From: Chloroflexi bacterium UBA4730
GTDB taxonomy: Bacteria > Chloroflexota > Limnocylindria > P2-11E
NCBI GenBank assembly: GCA_002404155.1
Contig: DHJC01000076.1
Span: 1 to 64,000 of the forward strand
Length of the DNA stretch: 64,000 nucleotides
Reading direction: 5' to 3'
The translations under genes were made by a program, and so were the position numbers. The notes beneath the pieces are model-generated. The model worked only from the letters and a program-made list of their open reading frames with translations, did no database searches and had not been told where the DNA came from. Positions 42,226 through 50,132 of this stretch are shown in pieces (positions within the stretch are counted from its first letter, which is position 1; every line of letters starts with the position of its first letter).

Positions 42226-43094
42226 GTGCGCACGTCCGGCATATCGCGGTCGCGATGGTCGACCACGACGTTGCCCTTCCACGACTCGCGCAGGCGCCGC
42301 GCGACCTCATCGGCGATGGCGACCGAACGGTGCCGCCCGCCGGTGCATCCGAACGCGATCCCGAGGCGCGCCTTCTTCTCCTCTTCGTAGCGCGGGAGCG
42401 CGAACTCGAGGAGCGGCATGAGCCGGCCGAGGAACGCGCGCGTCGCGGGATGGCCGAGCACGAAGTCGCGCACCGGCGCGTCGCTCCCGGACAGCGGCCG
42501 CAGCTCGTCGATGTAGAAGGGGTTCTCCATGAACCGGACGTCGAGCACGAGATCCGCGCTCGGCGGCAGTCCGAACTTGTAGCCGAAGCTCACGAGCTGG
42601 ACGAGCATGCCAGCGGTCCCTTCGCCGTAGAGCGAGTGGAGGGTGTCGCGCAGGTCTTTGACGGTGAGGTGCGTCGTGTCGATCACCTTGTCGGCGCGGG
42701 CACGCAGGTCCACGAGCAGGCGGCGCTCCACTTCGATCGACGGCTGCACGCCCCCGGTCGTCTCGAGCGGATGGCGGTGCCGCGTCTCGCTGTACCGGCG
42801 CAGCAGCACGGCGTCCGACGCGTCGAAGAACAGGACGTGCGGCCGCGTCCCATCGCGATCGAGCCGCTCGAGCTGCGCGGCGGCGTCCGCGAACAGCGCC
42901 CCGCTGCGCGCGTCCACGACCATCGCGACCCGGGGATGTCCACCTTTGCGCGCCACGTCCAGGGCCGAGCCCATGAGCGCGGGCGGCAGGTTGTCGAGGA
43001 TGTAGTACCCGAGATCCTCGAAGACCTTCGCTGCCTGCGACTTCCCGGCGCCGGACAGGCCGGTGACCACGACAAAGTCGGGACGCGCGGTCAC
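42222..43094 (-). CDS. rapZ: RapZ/YvcJ nucleotide-binding protein
   Basis: 290 residues from GTG 43094. Walker A is VVTGLSGAGKSQAAKVFED, followed by the family block LGYYILDNLPPAL. The C-terminal domain has SFGYKFGLPPSADLVLDVRF, RFMENPFYIDELR and IAFGCTGGRHRSVAIADEV, which binds glucosamine 6-phosphate in E. coli RapZ. In Gram-positive-type bacteria the protein sits with whiA and influences cell envelope metabolism. Confidence 0.96.
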   Translation of the reverse strand: MTARPDFVVVTGLSGAGKSQAAKVFEDLGYYILDNLPPALMGSALDVARKGGHPRVAMVVDARSGALFADAAAQLERLDRDGTRPHVLFFDASDAVLLRRYSETRHRHPLETTGGVQPSIEVERRLLVDLRARADKVIDTTHLTVKDLRDTLHSLYGEGTAGMLVQLVSFGYKFGLPPSADLVLDVRFMENPFYIDELRPLSGSDAPVRDFVLGHPATRAFLGRLMPLLEFALPRYEEEKKARLGIAFGCTGGRHRSVAIADEVARRLRESWKGNVVVDHRDRDMPDVRT

Positions 43095-43097
43095 GAC

Positions 43098-43475
43098 CTA
43101 GTGCGGGATGATGCGCGCGACGACGAAGCCAACGATGCCGATCACCAGCGCGCCGATGATCGCGGTGATGATGTTGTCGACCTGGAAGCCGAGGATCGGG
43201 ATCGCCGAGACCAGCAGGAGCATCAGCCCCGCGACGACGAAGTGGAACAGGCCGAGCGTGAGGCACGTGATCGGCATCGAGATCAGCTCGATGATCGGAC
43301 GCACGAACGCGTTCACGATGCCGAACACGAACGCGGTCAGTCCCAGCGAGAGCCACTGGTCCGCCGCGCCGAAGCCGTAGGCAGGGACGGGGTGGCCGTA
43401 CGAGATGCCCGGGATGAGTGCGGCGGCGATCGCGATCGCGATCGCGTTGATGAGGGTCCGGCCGATCAAGCCCAT
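43098..43475 (-). CDS. phage holin family (4-helix) membrane protein
   Basis: 125 residues from ATG 43475 (MGLIGRTLINAIAIAIAAAL) with four helices. It matches the mycobacterial phage-holin IV-like family: VNAFVRPIIELISMPITCLT and LGLFHFVVAGLMLLLVSAIP are typical. Despite the name this is a chromosomal membrane protein of unknown role, often near envelope genes. It ends 4 bp before rapZ. Confidence 0.88.
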   Translation of the reverse strand: MGLIGRTLINAIAIAIAAALIPGISYGHPVPAYGFGAADQWLSLGLTAFVFGIVNAFVRPIIELISMPITCLTLGLFHFVVAGLMLLLVSAIPILGFQVDNIITAIIGALVIGIVGFVVARIIPH

Positions 43476-43494
43476 CGCCGTGGATACTAGGCGG

Positions 43495-44316
43495 CTAGTA
43501 CTGGTTGATGGTGCCGAGGCGCCGGATGCGCCGGTCGGCGCGCCGGTACGCCCAGAGGCCGACCGGATACGCGATCGCCGTCGTGACCACGAGCGCGACG
43601 TACTCCAGCGCCGGATCGAGCAGCGGCCGCGTCCCGAGCCCTGCCTGTCGGATGAGGTCCATCGCGTAGGTGGTCGGCAGGGCGAATGCGATGGGCTGGA
43701 GCACACCGGGCAGGAGGATCACCCGGAAGGCGACGCCGGAGGCGACTCCGAACAAGAAGTTCGTGCAGTCGATGAAGAAGTTCGCCTCCTTGATCAGGAG
43801 TACGACTGCCGCGAGCAGGTACGCGATCCCGATTATGGCCACGATGGCGAGCGCGACGGCGGGTAGGGCGAGGACGATCTCCGGCCGGAAGCGCAGGCCG
43901 AAGAACGCGATCCCGATGCCGAAGATGGCGATCTGGCTGAAGGCGAACCAGAACAGACCGCCGAGCGCGCGGCCGAGCACGATCACCGCGCGTGACGTCG
44001 GGGTCAGCCATGTCGGCTCGAGCGTCCCGGCCTCCATCTCGTTGCGGATCGACATCGCTATGGACCAAAACGCTGTCGCGACCAGGCCGCTCATCACGCC
44101 GCCGAGGAAGATGAACCCCGCGAGGTCAGTCGTGCCGATCGTCTTCTCGAGCCCGACCACGTGGCCCGCCACCGCGAAGGACGCGCCGAACAGCAGCGCC
44201 GGCAGGACGCCCTGGTACAGCGGCGTGAAGATCTGCGACGCGACGAGGAAGCGATATCGCGAGACGTTGCGGATGTCCTTCCGCGCGATCGCGAGCGCGG
44301 CGCGCAGCTCGTCCAT
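43495..44316 (-). CDS. ABC-2 type permease (second subunit)
   Basis: 273 residues from ATG 44316, which overlaps the first permease stop as TGATG. Six helices; the ABC-2 motif region is SIRNEMEAGTLEPTWLTPTS between helices 2 and 3, and IAFALPTTYAMDLIRQAG precedes the last helix. It pairs with the preceding permease and ATPase as a heteromeric exporter; the substrate is unknown. Confidence 0.92.
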   Translation of the reverse strand: MDELRAALAIARKDIRNVSRYRFLVASQIFTPLYQGVLPALLFGASFAVAGHVVGLEKTIGTTDLAGFIFLGGVMSGLVATAFWSIAMSIRNEMEAGTLEPTWLTPTSRAVIVLGRALGGLFWFAFSQIAIFGIGIAFFGLRFRPEIVLALPAVALAIVAIIGIAYLLAAVVLLIKEANFFIDCTNFLFGVASGVAFRVILLPGVLQPIAFALPTTYAMDLIRQAGLGTRPLLDPALEYVALVVTTAIAYPVGLWAYRRADRRIRRLGTINQY

Positions 44317-45164
44317 CAATAGCGTCCGAGCATGCCGCTGCGCCTGGCGCTGGCCTCGAGCCGGCGGAATACGAGCACCGCGAGGATGGTGAACGCGATC
44401 GCAAGCGCAACGAGGCTCGCGGCGGCGGGTGCCAGGTCGGCCGGCGTGGCGGATTTGAGCAGCGCGCTCCGCATCGCGTCGACGATGTACGTCGGCGGCA
44501 TCGCCCCCGCGGTCGCCTGGGCCCAGTTCGGCAGCATCGCGATCGGGAACGTGATGCCGCAGAGCATCGAAAGGCCGCCACGCGTGAACTGCACGGCCGG
44601 ACCGATCTCGCCGAAGCGGAGGACGCCGGCACCGAACAGCGCCCCCATCGCATACATCGCGGGCACGCCGATCAGCGTGATCGCGAACGCGAGCAGCATG
44701 CCCTGGAGCGGCAGCACGACGCCGAACAGCAGCCATGCCGCGAGGCCCATGACGAACAGGTCCATCACGATCCACACGATGTTCGTGAGGGTCGGTCCGA
44801 ACAGCGGCACCAACCGCGAGACCGGCGTGAGGAAGACCGCCTCGAGCGACCCGCGGATCTGCTCCTGGCGAAGCGCGGTGCCGGGTCCCCAGAGCAGCGC
44901 GCTCAGCCACATGTACATGAGGTACCCGACGAACACGAAAAGCGTCACGCCGGTCGTCCCGGCCCGCGAGGCGAAGGCGTTCAGCGCCGCCGGGTCGCCG
45001 CCGCCGGAGTACGCCTGGCCCATCAGCACCCACACGGCCGGCAGCAGCACCGGCCAGAAGATCGTGCCGAGGAGATTCGTCGGATAGCGACGGATCTGCC
45101 GGAGCGACATGAGCCCCGCCGCGCGCAGGGCGCGCAGATCACCGGCGAGGTACTGAGCATTCAT
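44316..45164 (-). CDS. ABC-2 type permease (first subunit)
   Basis: 282 residues, six helices. ABC-2 motif: LRQEQIRGSLEAVFLTPVSR; late conserved segment AMPPTYIVDAMRSALL. Starts in a 4-bp ATGA overlap with the ATPase gene. Together with the second permease it forms the membrane part of the exporter. Confidence 0.92.
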   Translation of the reverse strand: MNAQYLAGDLRALRAAGLMSLRQIRRYPTNLLGTIFWPVLLPAVWVLMGQAYSGGGDPAALNAFASRAGTTGVTLFVFVGYLMYMWLSALLWGPGTALRQEQIRGSLEAVFLTPVSRLVPLFGPTLTNIVWIVMDLFVMGLAAWLLFGVVLPLQGMLLAFAITLIGVPAMYAMGALFGAGVLRFGEIGPAVQFTRGGLSMLCGITFPIAMLPNWAQATAGAMPPTYIVDAMRSALLKSATPADLAPAAASLVALAIAFTILAVLVFRRLEASARRSGMLGRY

Positions 45165-46174
45165 TCGCGCAGGGCGCGGCCGGTGAGCGAGATGAAGACG
45201 TCCTCCAGCGACACCGGGACGACCTCGACGTGCTGGATGGTCGCGCCCTCGCTGCGCGCCGCGTCGAACGCGGCGGGTACGAAGTCGCGGGCCGACGCGC
45301 AGTGCGCAGTCACGGCGAGCGTACCGTTGTGCCGCTCGCTCCGCGCGATGGATGCGGCGTTCCCGAGCCGCGCGAGCAACGCGGCGTCGTCACCGGTGAG
45401 CGCGATCTCGAGCGTCACGACCTCTCCGGCGCGGATCCGGCGCTTCAGCGCGGCAGGAGTGTCGAGCGCGACGATCACGCCGTGGTCGATGATCGCGATC
45501 CGGTCGCAGAGCTGGTCGGCCTCCTCCATGTAATGCGTCGTGAGGAGGACCGTGCGCCCCTGGCGCTTCAGCTCGCGCACGCGGTCGCGAAGGTCGCGCG
45601 CGGACTGCGGGTCCAGGCCAACGGTCGGCTCGTCGAGGATCACGAGTGGCGGGTCCGGCAGGAGCGCGCGAGCAAGCGCGAGGCGTTGCCGCATCCCGGT
45701 CGAGTACCGCTCGACGTAATCATCGGCGCGGTCCGCGAGCTTGACCGCGACCAGCGCGGACTCGATCCGCGCTGTGGCCTCCTTCGGCGGCACGTGGTAG
45801 AGCGCGGCGAAGTACTCGAGGTTCTCCCGCGCGGTGAGCTTCCAGTACAGGCTGCGTTCGCCCGACAGCATCGCGCCGAGGTTCGCGCGGACCTCGCGCG
45901 GGTGAGTCTTCACATCGATCCCGAGGATCCGCACGTCGCCGCTCGTGGGCTCCAGCAGCGTGGCGAGCATCCGCAGCGTCGTGGTCTTCCCCGCCCCATT
46001 CGGACCGAGGACGCCGAAGATCTCGCCGCGCTCCACGCGCAGGTCGATGCCCTTCACCGCAACGAACTTCTCGCGCGTGTCGGGCTCGCGCCGCAGCCGC
46101 TGCCAGATCGTGCGCCGGCCCTTCTCGAAGACCTTGGTGAGGCCGGTGACCTCGACCGCCGGCCCGGCGGTCAC
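45161..46174 (-). CDS. ABC exporter ATP-binding protein
   Basis: 337 residues. A charged N-terminal insertion (FEKGRRTIWQRLRREPDTRE) precedes Walker A GPNGAGKTT. The signature is YSTGMRQRLALARALL, Walker B PLVILDEPTVGLDP and the switch His LLTTHYMEEADQLCDR. The C-terminal extension (residues 240-337) is typical of DrrA/NatA-type proteins. It is overlapped at both ends by neighbouring genes of the operon. Confidence 0.95.
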   Translation of the reverse strand: MTAGPAVEVTGLTKVFEKGRRTIWQRLRREPDTREKFVAVKGIDLRVERGEIFGVLGPNGAGKTTTLRMLATLLEPTSGDVRILGIDVKTHPREVRANLGAMLSGERSLYWKLTARENLEYFAALYHVPPKEATARIESALVAVKLADRADDYVERYSTGMRQRLALARALLPDPPLVILDEPTVGLDPQSARDLRDRVRELKRQGRTVLLTTHYMEEADQLCDRIAIIDHGVIVALDTPAALKRRIRAGEVVTLEIALTGDDAALLARLGNAASIARSERHNGTLAVTAHCASARDFVPAAFDAARSEGATIQHVEVVPVSLEDVFISLTGRALRE

Positions 46175-46578
46175 TCGACGACGATCATGACCCGGTCGTC
46201 GCCGTCGGCGATGTCGACGATCGGACCGGAGTGCGAGATGTGCCGGAGCACGTCGTCCAGGTCGATGCCGAACTTCGCCAGCTGCTCGCGGACGAGGCCG
46301 CTTGCGGCGATCTTCGTCTTGCCCATCCGCGCGATCCCGAGCGGGATCGCGATATTGACCTTCGACTTACCGGCGGAGGTGACGAGGATCCGAAGCGTCC
46401 GGCGCCCAAGACCCGGCGGGATCGGCGCGTCGGGCGGGAACAGGGGCCGGTCCGGGGTCCCGGCGGGCGGCTTCTCCTCGACGTCGCCGATCGCCTTGAG
46501 GAGCCGGTAGGCCTGATCGGCGTCGATCTTCCCCTCGGCAAGGAGCTTCAGGACCTGCTTGCCCTCTTCGGTCGGCAT
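46171..46578 (-). CDS. small protein with EGKI motif (SHOCT-like)
   Basis: 135 residues. The N-terminal helix-turn KQVLKLLAEGKIDADQAYRL is the same kind of short motif found at the end of both upstream proteins. A proline-rich linker leads to a C-terminal alpha/beta part with TLRILVTSAGKSKVNIAIPL and HISHSGPIVDIADGDDRVMI. Similar proteins accompany DUF2089/DUF4097 genes; function unknown. TGATG-type contact upstream and ATGA overlap downstream show tight coupling. Confidence 0.75.
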   Translation of the reverse strand: MPTEEGKQVLKLLAEGKIDADQAYRLLKAIGDVEEKPPAGTPDRPLFPPDAPIPPGLGRRTLRILVTSAGKSKVNIAIPLGIARMGKTKIAASGLVREQLAKFGIDLDDVLRHISHSGPIVDIADGDDRVMIVVE

Positions 46579-47900
46579 CAGCGTTCGCGCCGGGCATCGA
46601 GCGCCGCGGCCGCGGCGTCCACGTCGAGCTCCCCGCGCGAAACGCGCTCGAGGAGCTCGCGGACGTCCACGCTCGGCGCGGCGCGCGGCTGCGGCTCCAT
46701 CGGCTCGGTGCGTTCGACGTCGTCGGTCCGCTCGAGGTGACCGCTGGCGCTGGCCTCGGCCTCTGGGACGACCCCTCCTGAAGCGCGGATCTCGAGGTCG
46801 CCGCTCATCGTCTTCACGGTGACCTTTGTTTCGGCCTTGCCGATCACGATGTGCTTGTCGCGACGACCCACGGCGGTGATCTCGCCCCCGAGCTCGTTAT
46901 CGAGGTCACCGCTCATGCTGCTGAAGCGAATGTCGTACGACCCGCCGGTGAGGTGGAGGTCCACGTCGCCGCTGATCGTCTTCATCCGGTGCTCCCGGGC
47001 CTGATCGAGCTCGCCGTCGATCTTCACGTCGCCGCTGACGGTCACGATGTCCGAGCCGTTGACGCGGACGCTGTCGAAGGTGAGGTCTCCGCTCACGGTG
47101 TTCGCGACCAGCTGACCGGCGTAGTCCGTCAGGATCCCGTCGCCGCTCACGGTCTTGAGGCGGAGCGGCCCTTGGATGTCCGCGAGCCGGACGTCACCGG
47201 ACACGCTCTGCACGTCCATGGGTCCGCGGGTCCCGTTCAGCACGATGTCGCCGCTCACGGTGTGCGCCTCGAGGCGGACCTCGCGGGGGACCATGATGTC
47301 GAAGTCGACGGCGACTCGCCCACCCCGGAAGAGATCGGCCCAGCCGCGGTCCTGCTCGTACAGGTGCGGCTTGAGCGTCACGTCGTCGCCCCCCTGCTCC
47401 ATGCGCACTTCGACGTTCTCGAGCAGGCGCTTCGCACGCTCTGCGCTCGTGCCGCGGACCCGCTTCCGCGCCTTCACATGGATCGTCCCGTCCGCACCCA
47501 CGGAGATCTTCGTGTCTCCGGAGACGTTCCTGACGTGGAGCCCGGGGACCGTACCGACGCTGAAGTCGCGCTCCACCACCTCGGAGTACTCGTCGCCGCC
47601 GAGATCGGCGATGTCACCGACGTCGAAGGTGAAGTTCATCGAGTCGCGGATGCTCCGGCTGATGTGATGCCCGAGATCTCCGCCCGGGGTCGAGTGCACG
47701 CTGCGCCGGATCTCTTCGCCCAGGCCGCGGCGCTCCTCGCGGGCTCGGTCGCGCTCGCTCCGGTACGCCTCGCGCTCGCGCTCGCGGTCCTGCTGGCGCA
47801 GCTCGCGCTCCTGCTGGCGCGCTTGCTGGTAGCGCTCGCGCGCCTCTTCGAATTCCTGGCGCGCCGACTTCAGGCGGGCGTCGTCGTTCTCGTTGCTCAT
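46578..47900 (-). CDS. DUF4097 beta-repeat protein
   Basis: 440 residues from ATG 47900. The first 70 residues are a highly charged coiled coil (REREAYRSERDRAREERRGL). From about residue 110 to 370 the protein is a right-handed beta-solenoid of repeated VSGD units (HTVSGDIVL, QSVSGDVRL, KTVSGDGIL, NTVSGDLTF, VTVSGDVKI, KTISGDVDL, KTMSGDLEI). The C-terminus ends in a short helical motif, LLERVSRGELDVDAAAAAL. DUF4097 proteins (LiaG/YvlB relatives) belong to envelope-stress operons. No signal peptide is seen, so it is probably cytoplasmic. Confidence 0.9.
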   Translation of the reverse strand: MSNENDDARLKSARQEFEEARERYQQARQQERELRQQDREREREAYRSERDRAREERRGLGEEIRRSVHSTPGGDLGHHISRSIRDSMNFTFDVGDIADLGGDEYSEVVERDFSVGTVPGLHVRNVSGDTKISVGADGTIHVKARKRVRGTSAERAKRLLENVEVRMEQGGDDVTLKPHLYEQDRGWADLFRGGRVAVDFDIMVPREVRLEAHTVSGDIVLNGTRGPMDVQSVSGDVRLADIQGPLRLKTVSGDGILTDYAGQLVANTVSGDLTFDSVRVNGSDIVTVSGDVKIDGELDQAREHRMKTISGDVDLHLTGGSYDIRFSSMSGDLDNELGGEITAVGRRDKHIVIGKAETKVTVKTMSGDLEIRASGGVVPEAEASASGHLERTDDVERTEPMEPQPRAAPSVDVRELLERVSRGELDVDAAAAALDARRER

Positions 47901-48274
47901 CACTCAGCCTCCAACAGCGTCGCCGCGTCGTCGGGCGCGATCTTGCCCTCGGCGAGCTCGCGCAAAATCTCCTTGCGCCGCTCGGTCTCACGGTCCGGTT
48001 CGACCTGCGACGGGAACCCGAGCGCCCGGATCACCGCGTCCAGCCGCGACCGCACCGTCGGATACGAGATGCCGAGCTCGCGTTCGACGTCCTTGAAATT
48101 CCCCCGGGCGCGGATGAACGTCTCGAGGAACTCGAGCTGATCCGCGGCCAGCGACTGGAACCGCCCAAGGGTGAACGTCCCTTCGAGCCGCGTGCCGCAC
48201 GACTCGCACTCGAGCCGAACCACGCGGAGCGACTCGTGACAGATCGGGCAGCGGCCGATGACCGGATTAACCAT
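47900..48274 (-). CDS. DUF2089 family zinc-ribbon HTH regulator
   Basis: 124 residues. An N-terminal zinc ribbon (CPICHESLRVVRLECESC) is followed by QSLAADQLEFLETFIRARGN and a helix-turn-helix, FKDVERELGISYPTVRSRLD, both standard for DUF2089. The C-terminus has the EGKI motif ILRELAEGKIAPDDAATLLE. It is the first gene of a six-gene operon and the likely transcription regulator of it. Confidence 0.9.
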   Translation of the reverse strand: MVNPVIGRCPICHESLRVVRLECESCGTRLEGTFTLGRFQSLAADQLEFLETFIRARGNFKDVERELGISYPTVRSRLDAVIRALGFPSQVEPDRETERRKEILRELAEGKIAPDDAATLLEAE

Positions 48275-48357
48275 CGACCGACTTTCGGTCCGGGGTTCCT
48301 GATTGTCAACACAAACTCAACGTTCTGTAGCCGAATATGCGGATCGTTCAGGTGGCC

Positions 48358-48385
48358 CTTGACGCGGGTTGCGGTGTTGCGAATG
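48358..48385 (+). repeat. left copy of inverted repeat flanking vapBC
   Basis: 28 bp starting CTTGACGCGGGTTGC and ending GTGTTGCGAATG. It recurs inverted at 49523-49550 with one mismatch. The surrounding 48275-48575 interval has no gene but holds this repeat, a palindrome and a promoter. Confidence 0.8.
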
Positions 48386-48449
48386 AGCCACCTCGCGGCA
48401 CGCGACTAAACCGTCCCAGCGAAGACCGGACTTCCCTCGGCGTTTCTGT

Positions 48450-48469
48450 GTGAGAACAACCGTTCTCAC
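48450..48469. promoter_or_regulatory. perfect palindrome upstream of vapBC
   Basis: GTGAGAAC-N4-GTTCTCAC, 8-bp arms. The core GAAC-N4-GTTC equals the LexA (SOS) box of Gram-positive-type bacteria; it could also be an operator for the toxin-antitoxin complex. It lies 47 bp upstream of the predicted -35. Confidence 0.55.
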
Positions 48470-48516
48470 GGCCGTTTCGGCATCCGCGCTGCTCAGTCTG
48501 CAACCTCTTAATTCTT

Positions 48517-48545
48517 CTGACGGCTTGATATTCATCTGATAAGAT
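48517..48545 (+). promoter_or_regulatory. sigma70-type promoter for vapBC
   Basis: -35 CTGACG (48517-48522), 17-bp spacer, -10 TAAGAT (48540-48545), in a local AT-rich patch unusual for this genome. The mRNA would start about 25 bp before the VapB ATG, leaving room for the GGGGAG ribosome-binding site. Confidence 0.55.
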
Positions 48546-48575
48546 GCCAGTAGTCAGACAAAGGGGAGATGCATC

Positions 48576-48824
48576 ATGCCAGTTATCGAGGTCGAGATCC
48601 AGCTCCGACCGCGTAATCAGATCACCGTCCCGGCGGAGGCCGCTGCGGGACTGGGTATCCACGCGGGCGACCGCCTCCTCCTGCGCGTTGATCCTGATCT
48701 CCACACAGCTGTAGTGCGCCCTCTACGCGCGAGCTACGCCGGAATCGCAGGAGATATCTACGGGCGTACGCAAGCGGAAGTGAAGGCCTACATCAAGGGT
48801 GAGCGGGAGGCGTGGGCTGAGTGA
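48576..48824 (+). CDS. AbrB/SpoVT-fold antitoxin
   Basis: 82 residues. The N-terminal half is a swapped-hairpin AbrB fold: IQLRPRNQITVPAEAAAGLG and GDRLLLRVDPD; the C-terminus (GRTQAEVKAYIKGEREAW) is the toxin-binding tail. Ribosome-binding site GGGGAG lies upstream of ATG 48576. The stop overlaps the toxin start. Confidence 0.9.
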   Translation: MPVIEVEIQLRPRNQITVPAEAAAGLGIHAGDRLLLRVDPDLHTAVVRPLRASYAGIAGDIYGRTQAEVKAYIKGEREAWAE

Positions 48825-49297
48825 GTCAGGCCTCGCTGGAGAAGGCGATTCCCGAGGGCGATCGGATTTTGCTGGATACGTCAGCGCTCCTCGCGTACCT
48901 CGGGGTGCCTGCGCCCACGACACCGCTCGTACGCCACGTGATCGACGAGTACGTACGCTCCGGTCGGAATCTCGCGACCGTCTCGATGGTCACGGTCATG
49001 GAGATACTCGTACGCCCGCTCGCAGCCGGACCCGGCCCGGAGTACGTCCACGTGATGGATTTCCTCCAGCGTTTCCCGAATCTGCGCGCCGTCCCCATTG
49101 ACCTTCCGATCGCGCAGGAAGCCGCGAGCCTTCGGGCGCAGCACAAGTTCAAGACGCCAGATGCGCTCGTTATCGCGACAGGGCTCGCAGCACACGTCGG
49201 TCATCTCGTCTGCAACGACGCGCAGTGGAAGTCACGGCTCAGCGCGATCAGCACACGCGTCAAGGTGCTCTACCTAGAGGATCATCTGCCCTTCTAG
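48821..49297 (+). CDS. VapC-like PIN-domain ribonuclease toxin
   Basis: 158 residues from GTG 48821. PIN acidic residues are visible in ILLDTSALLAYL (first Asp), VTVMEILVRPL (Glu) and FKTPDALVIATGLA (second Asp), with a late VCNDAQWKSR matching the final acidic position. VapC toxins cut tRNA or rRNA and are held inactive by the antitoxin encoded just upstream (4-bp overlap). Confidence 0.9.
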   Translation: MSQASLEKAIPEGDRILLDTSALLAYLGVPAPTTPLVRHVIDEYVRSGRNLATVSMVTVMEILVRPLAAGPGPEYVHVMDFLQRFPNLRAVPIDLPIAQEAASLRAQHKFKTPDALVIATGLAAHVGHLVCNDAQWKSRLSAISTRVKVLYLEDHLPF

Positions 49298-49539
49298 CGA
49301 TTGGCGCGCCGGCATGTTCTTGCCGTCCCCGCGACCCATACAAACCTCGACTCCCAATCTGCCTGGGCCCGGCCACGCGCGGCGATCTGTCGGCACGGCA
49401 CTACCCGGGGCGGATTCGCGAGGAGATCGCCAAACAACTGCTCGGCATCGCGCCCCGGCAGCTCGCCTGCGCTTGCCCCGCGCTCCGCCAACCGTCCCGA
49501 CCGCACCCCGAAAACGCGTCGGCATTCGCAACACTGCAA
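49294..49539 (-). CDS. possible small Cys-rich protein
   Basis: A weakly supported frame (81 residues, non-ATG start) with CCECRRVF at the start and ESRFVWVAGTARTCRRAN at the end. The start lies inside the right-hand inverted repeat. The Cys spacing could make a zinc ribbon, but it may be chance. I see no other gene in 49298-49589. Confidence 0.22.
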   Translation of the reverse strand: MQCCECRRVFGVRSGRLAERGASAGELPGRDAEQLFGDLLANPPRVVPCRQIAARGRAQADWESRFVWVAGTARTCRRANR

Positions 49540-49550
49540 CCCGCGTCAAG
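49523..49550 (-). repeat. right copy of inverted repeat flanking vapBC
   Basis: 28 bp, inverted relative to 48358-48385 with one mismatch. Immediately next to it GTCAAG-N6-CTTGAC is itself palindromic, so the outer edge of the left repeat is also repeated directly here. The pair brackets the toxin-antitoxin module. Confidence 0.8.
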
Positions 49551-49589
49551 GTGGCCCTTGACGAGCAGCGGACCAGTGGCTCGCCTCAC

Positions 49590-50132
49590 CTAGCTGTGGT
49601 CAGCCGCGAGCGCGGTCAGCGTCGTGCCGGTCAAGCGGTAGCGCACCCGGACCCCCTCGCAGTAGCTCGCGAGTGCCCCGGTCGCGAGCGCAGCGTCGTC
49701 GGGCCGGAGGGTCAGCGCGACCCCGTCCAGGAAAGCGGCGCCGTGCCCGACGATGAGGCCACGACCACCTTCCGGCAGCCGGAGCGCGATCTCGCGCCAG
49801 AGGGCCGCCTGCGCCAGGCCGAACGCCGCGACCGGGCCACCTCGCGCAATGAGCCGGGCGAGGCCGGCGCGCCCCGCGGCACCATCGAACGCGTCCATTT
49901 CTGGGAAGGTCTCGCCCGCGCCGTCCGGTCCGGCGAGACGCGCGTCGACGTCATCCACGGCGAAGCCCATTGCGACGGCTGTCTCGACACAGCGAGCAAG
50001 CGGGCTCGTGACGACCAGGTCGAACGGCCCGATACCCGCGCCGGTGCGCCGCGCGAGGGCCACGCCCCACTGGGTGAGGTGCTGGCCGGGACGCTGCCGC
50101 TTGCTGTGGCGGCGCACCTCGAGCTCACGCAT
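49590..50132 (-). CDS. histidine phosphatase-like protein
   Basis: 180 residues from ATG 50132. The catalytic start is LEVRRHSKRQRPGQHLTQWG, an RHS variant of the RHG motif; VVTSPLARCVETAVAMG and GGRGLIVGHGAAFLDGVAL (second catalytic His) complete the phosphoglycerate-mutase-like fold. It probably dephosphorylates a small molecule or protein. It overlaps the acetyltransferase gene by 8 bp. Confidence 0.85.
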   Translation of the reverse strand: MRELEVRRHSKRQRPGQHLTQWGVALARRTGAGIGPFDLVVTSPLARCVETAVAMGFAVDDVDARLAGPDGAGETFPEMDAFDGAAGRAGLARLIARGGPVAAFGLAQAALWREIALRLPEGGRGLIVGHGAAFLDGVALTLRPDDAALATGALASYCEGVRVRYRLTGTTLTALAADHS

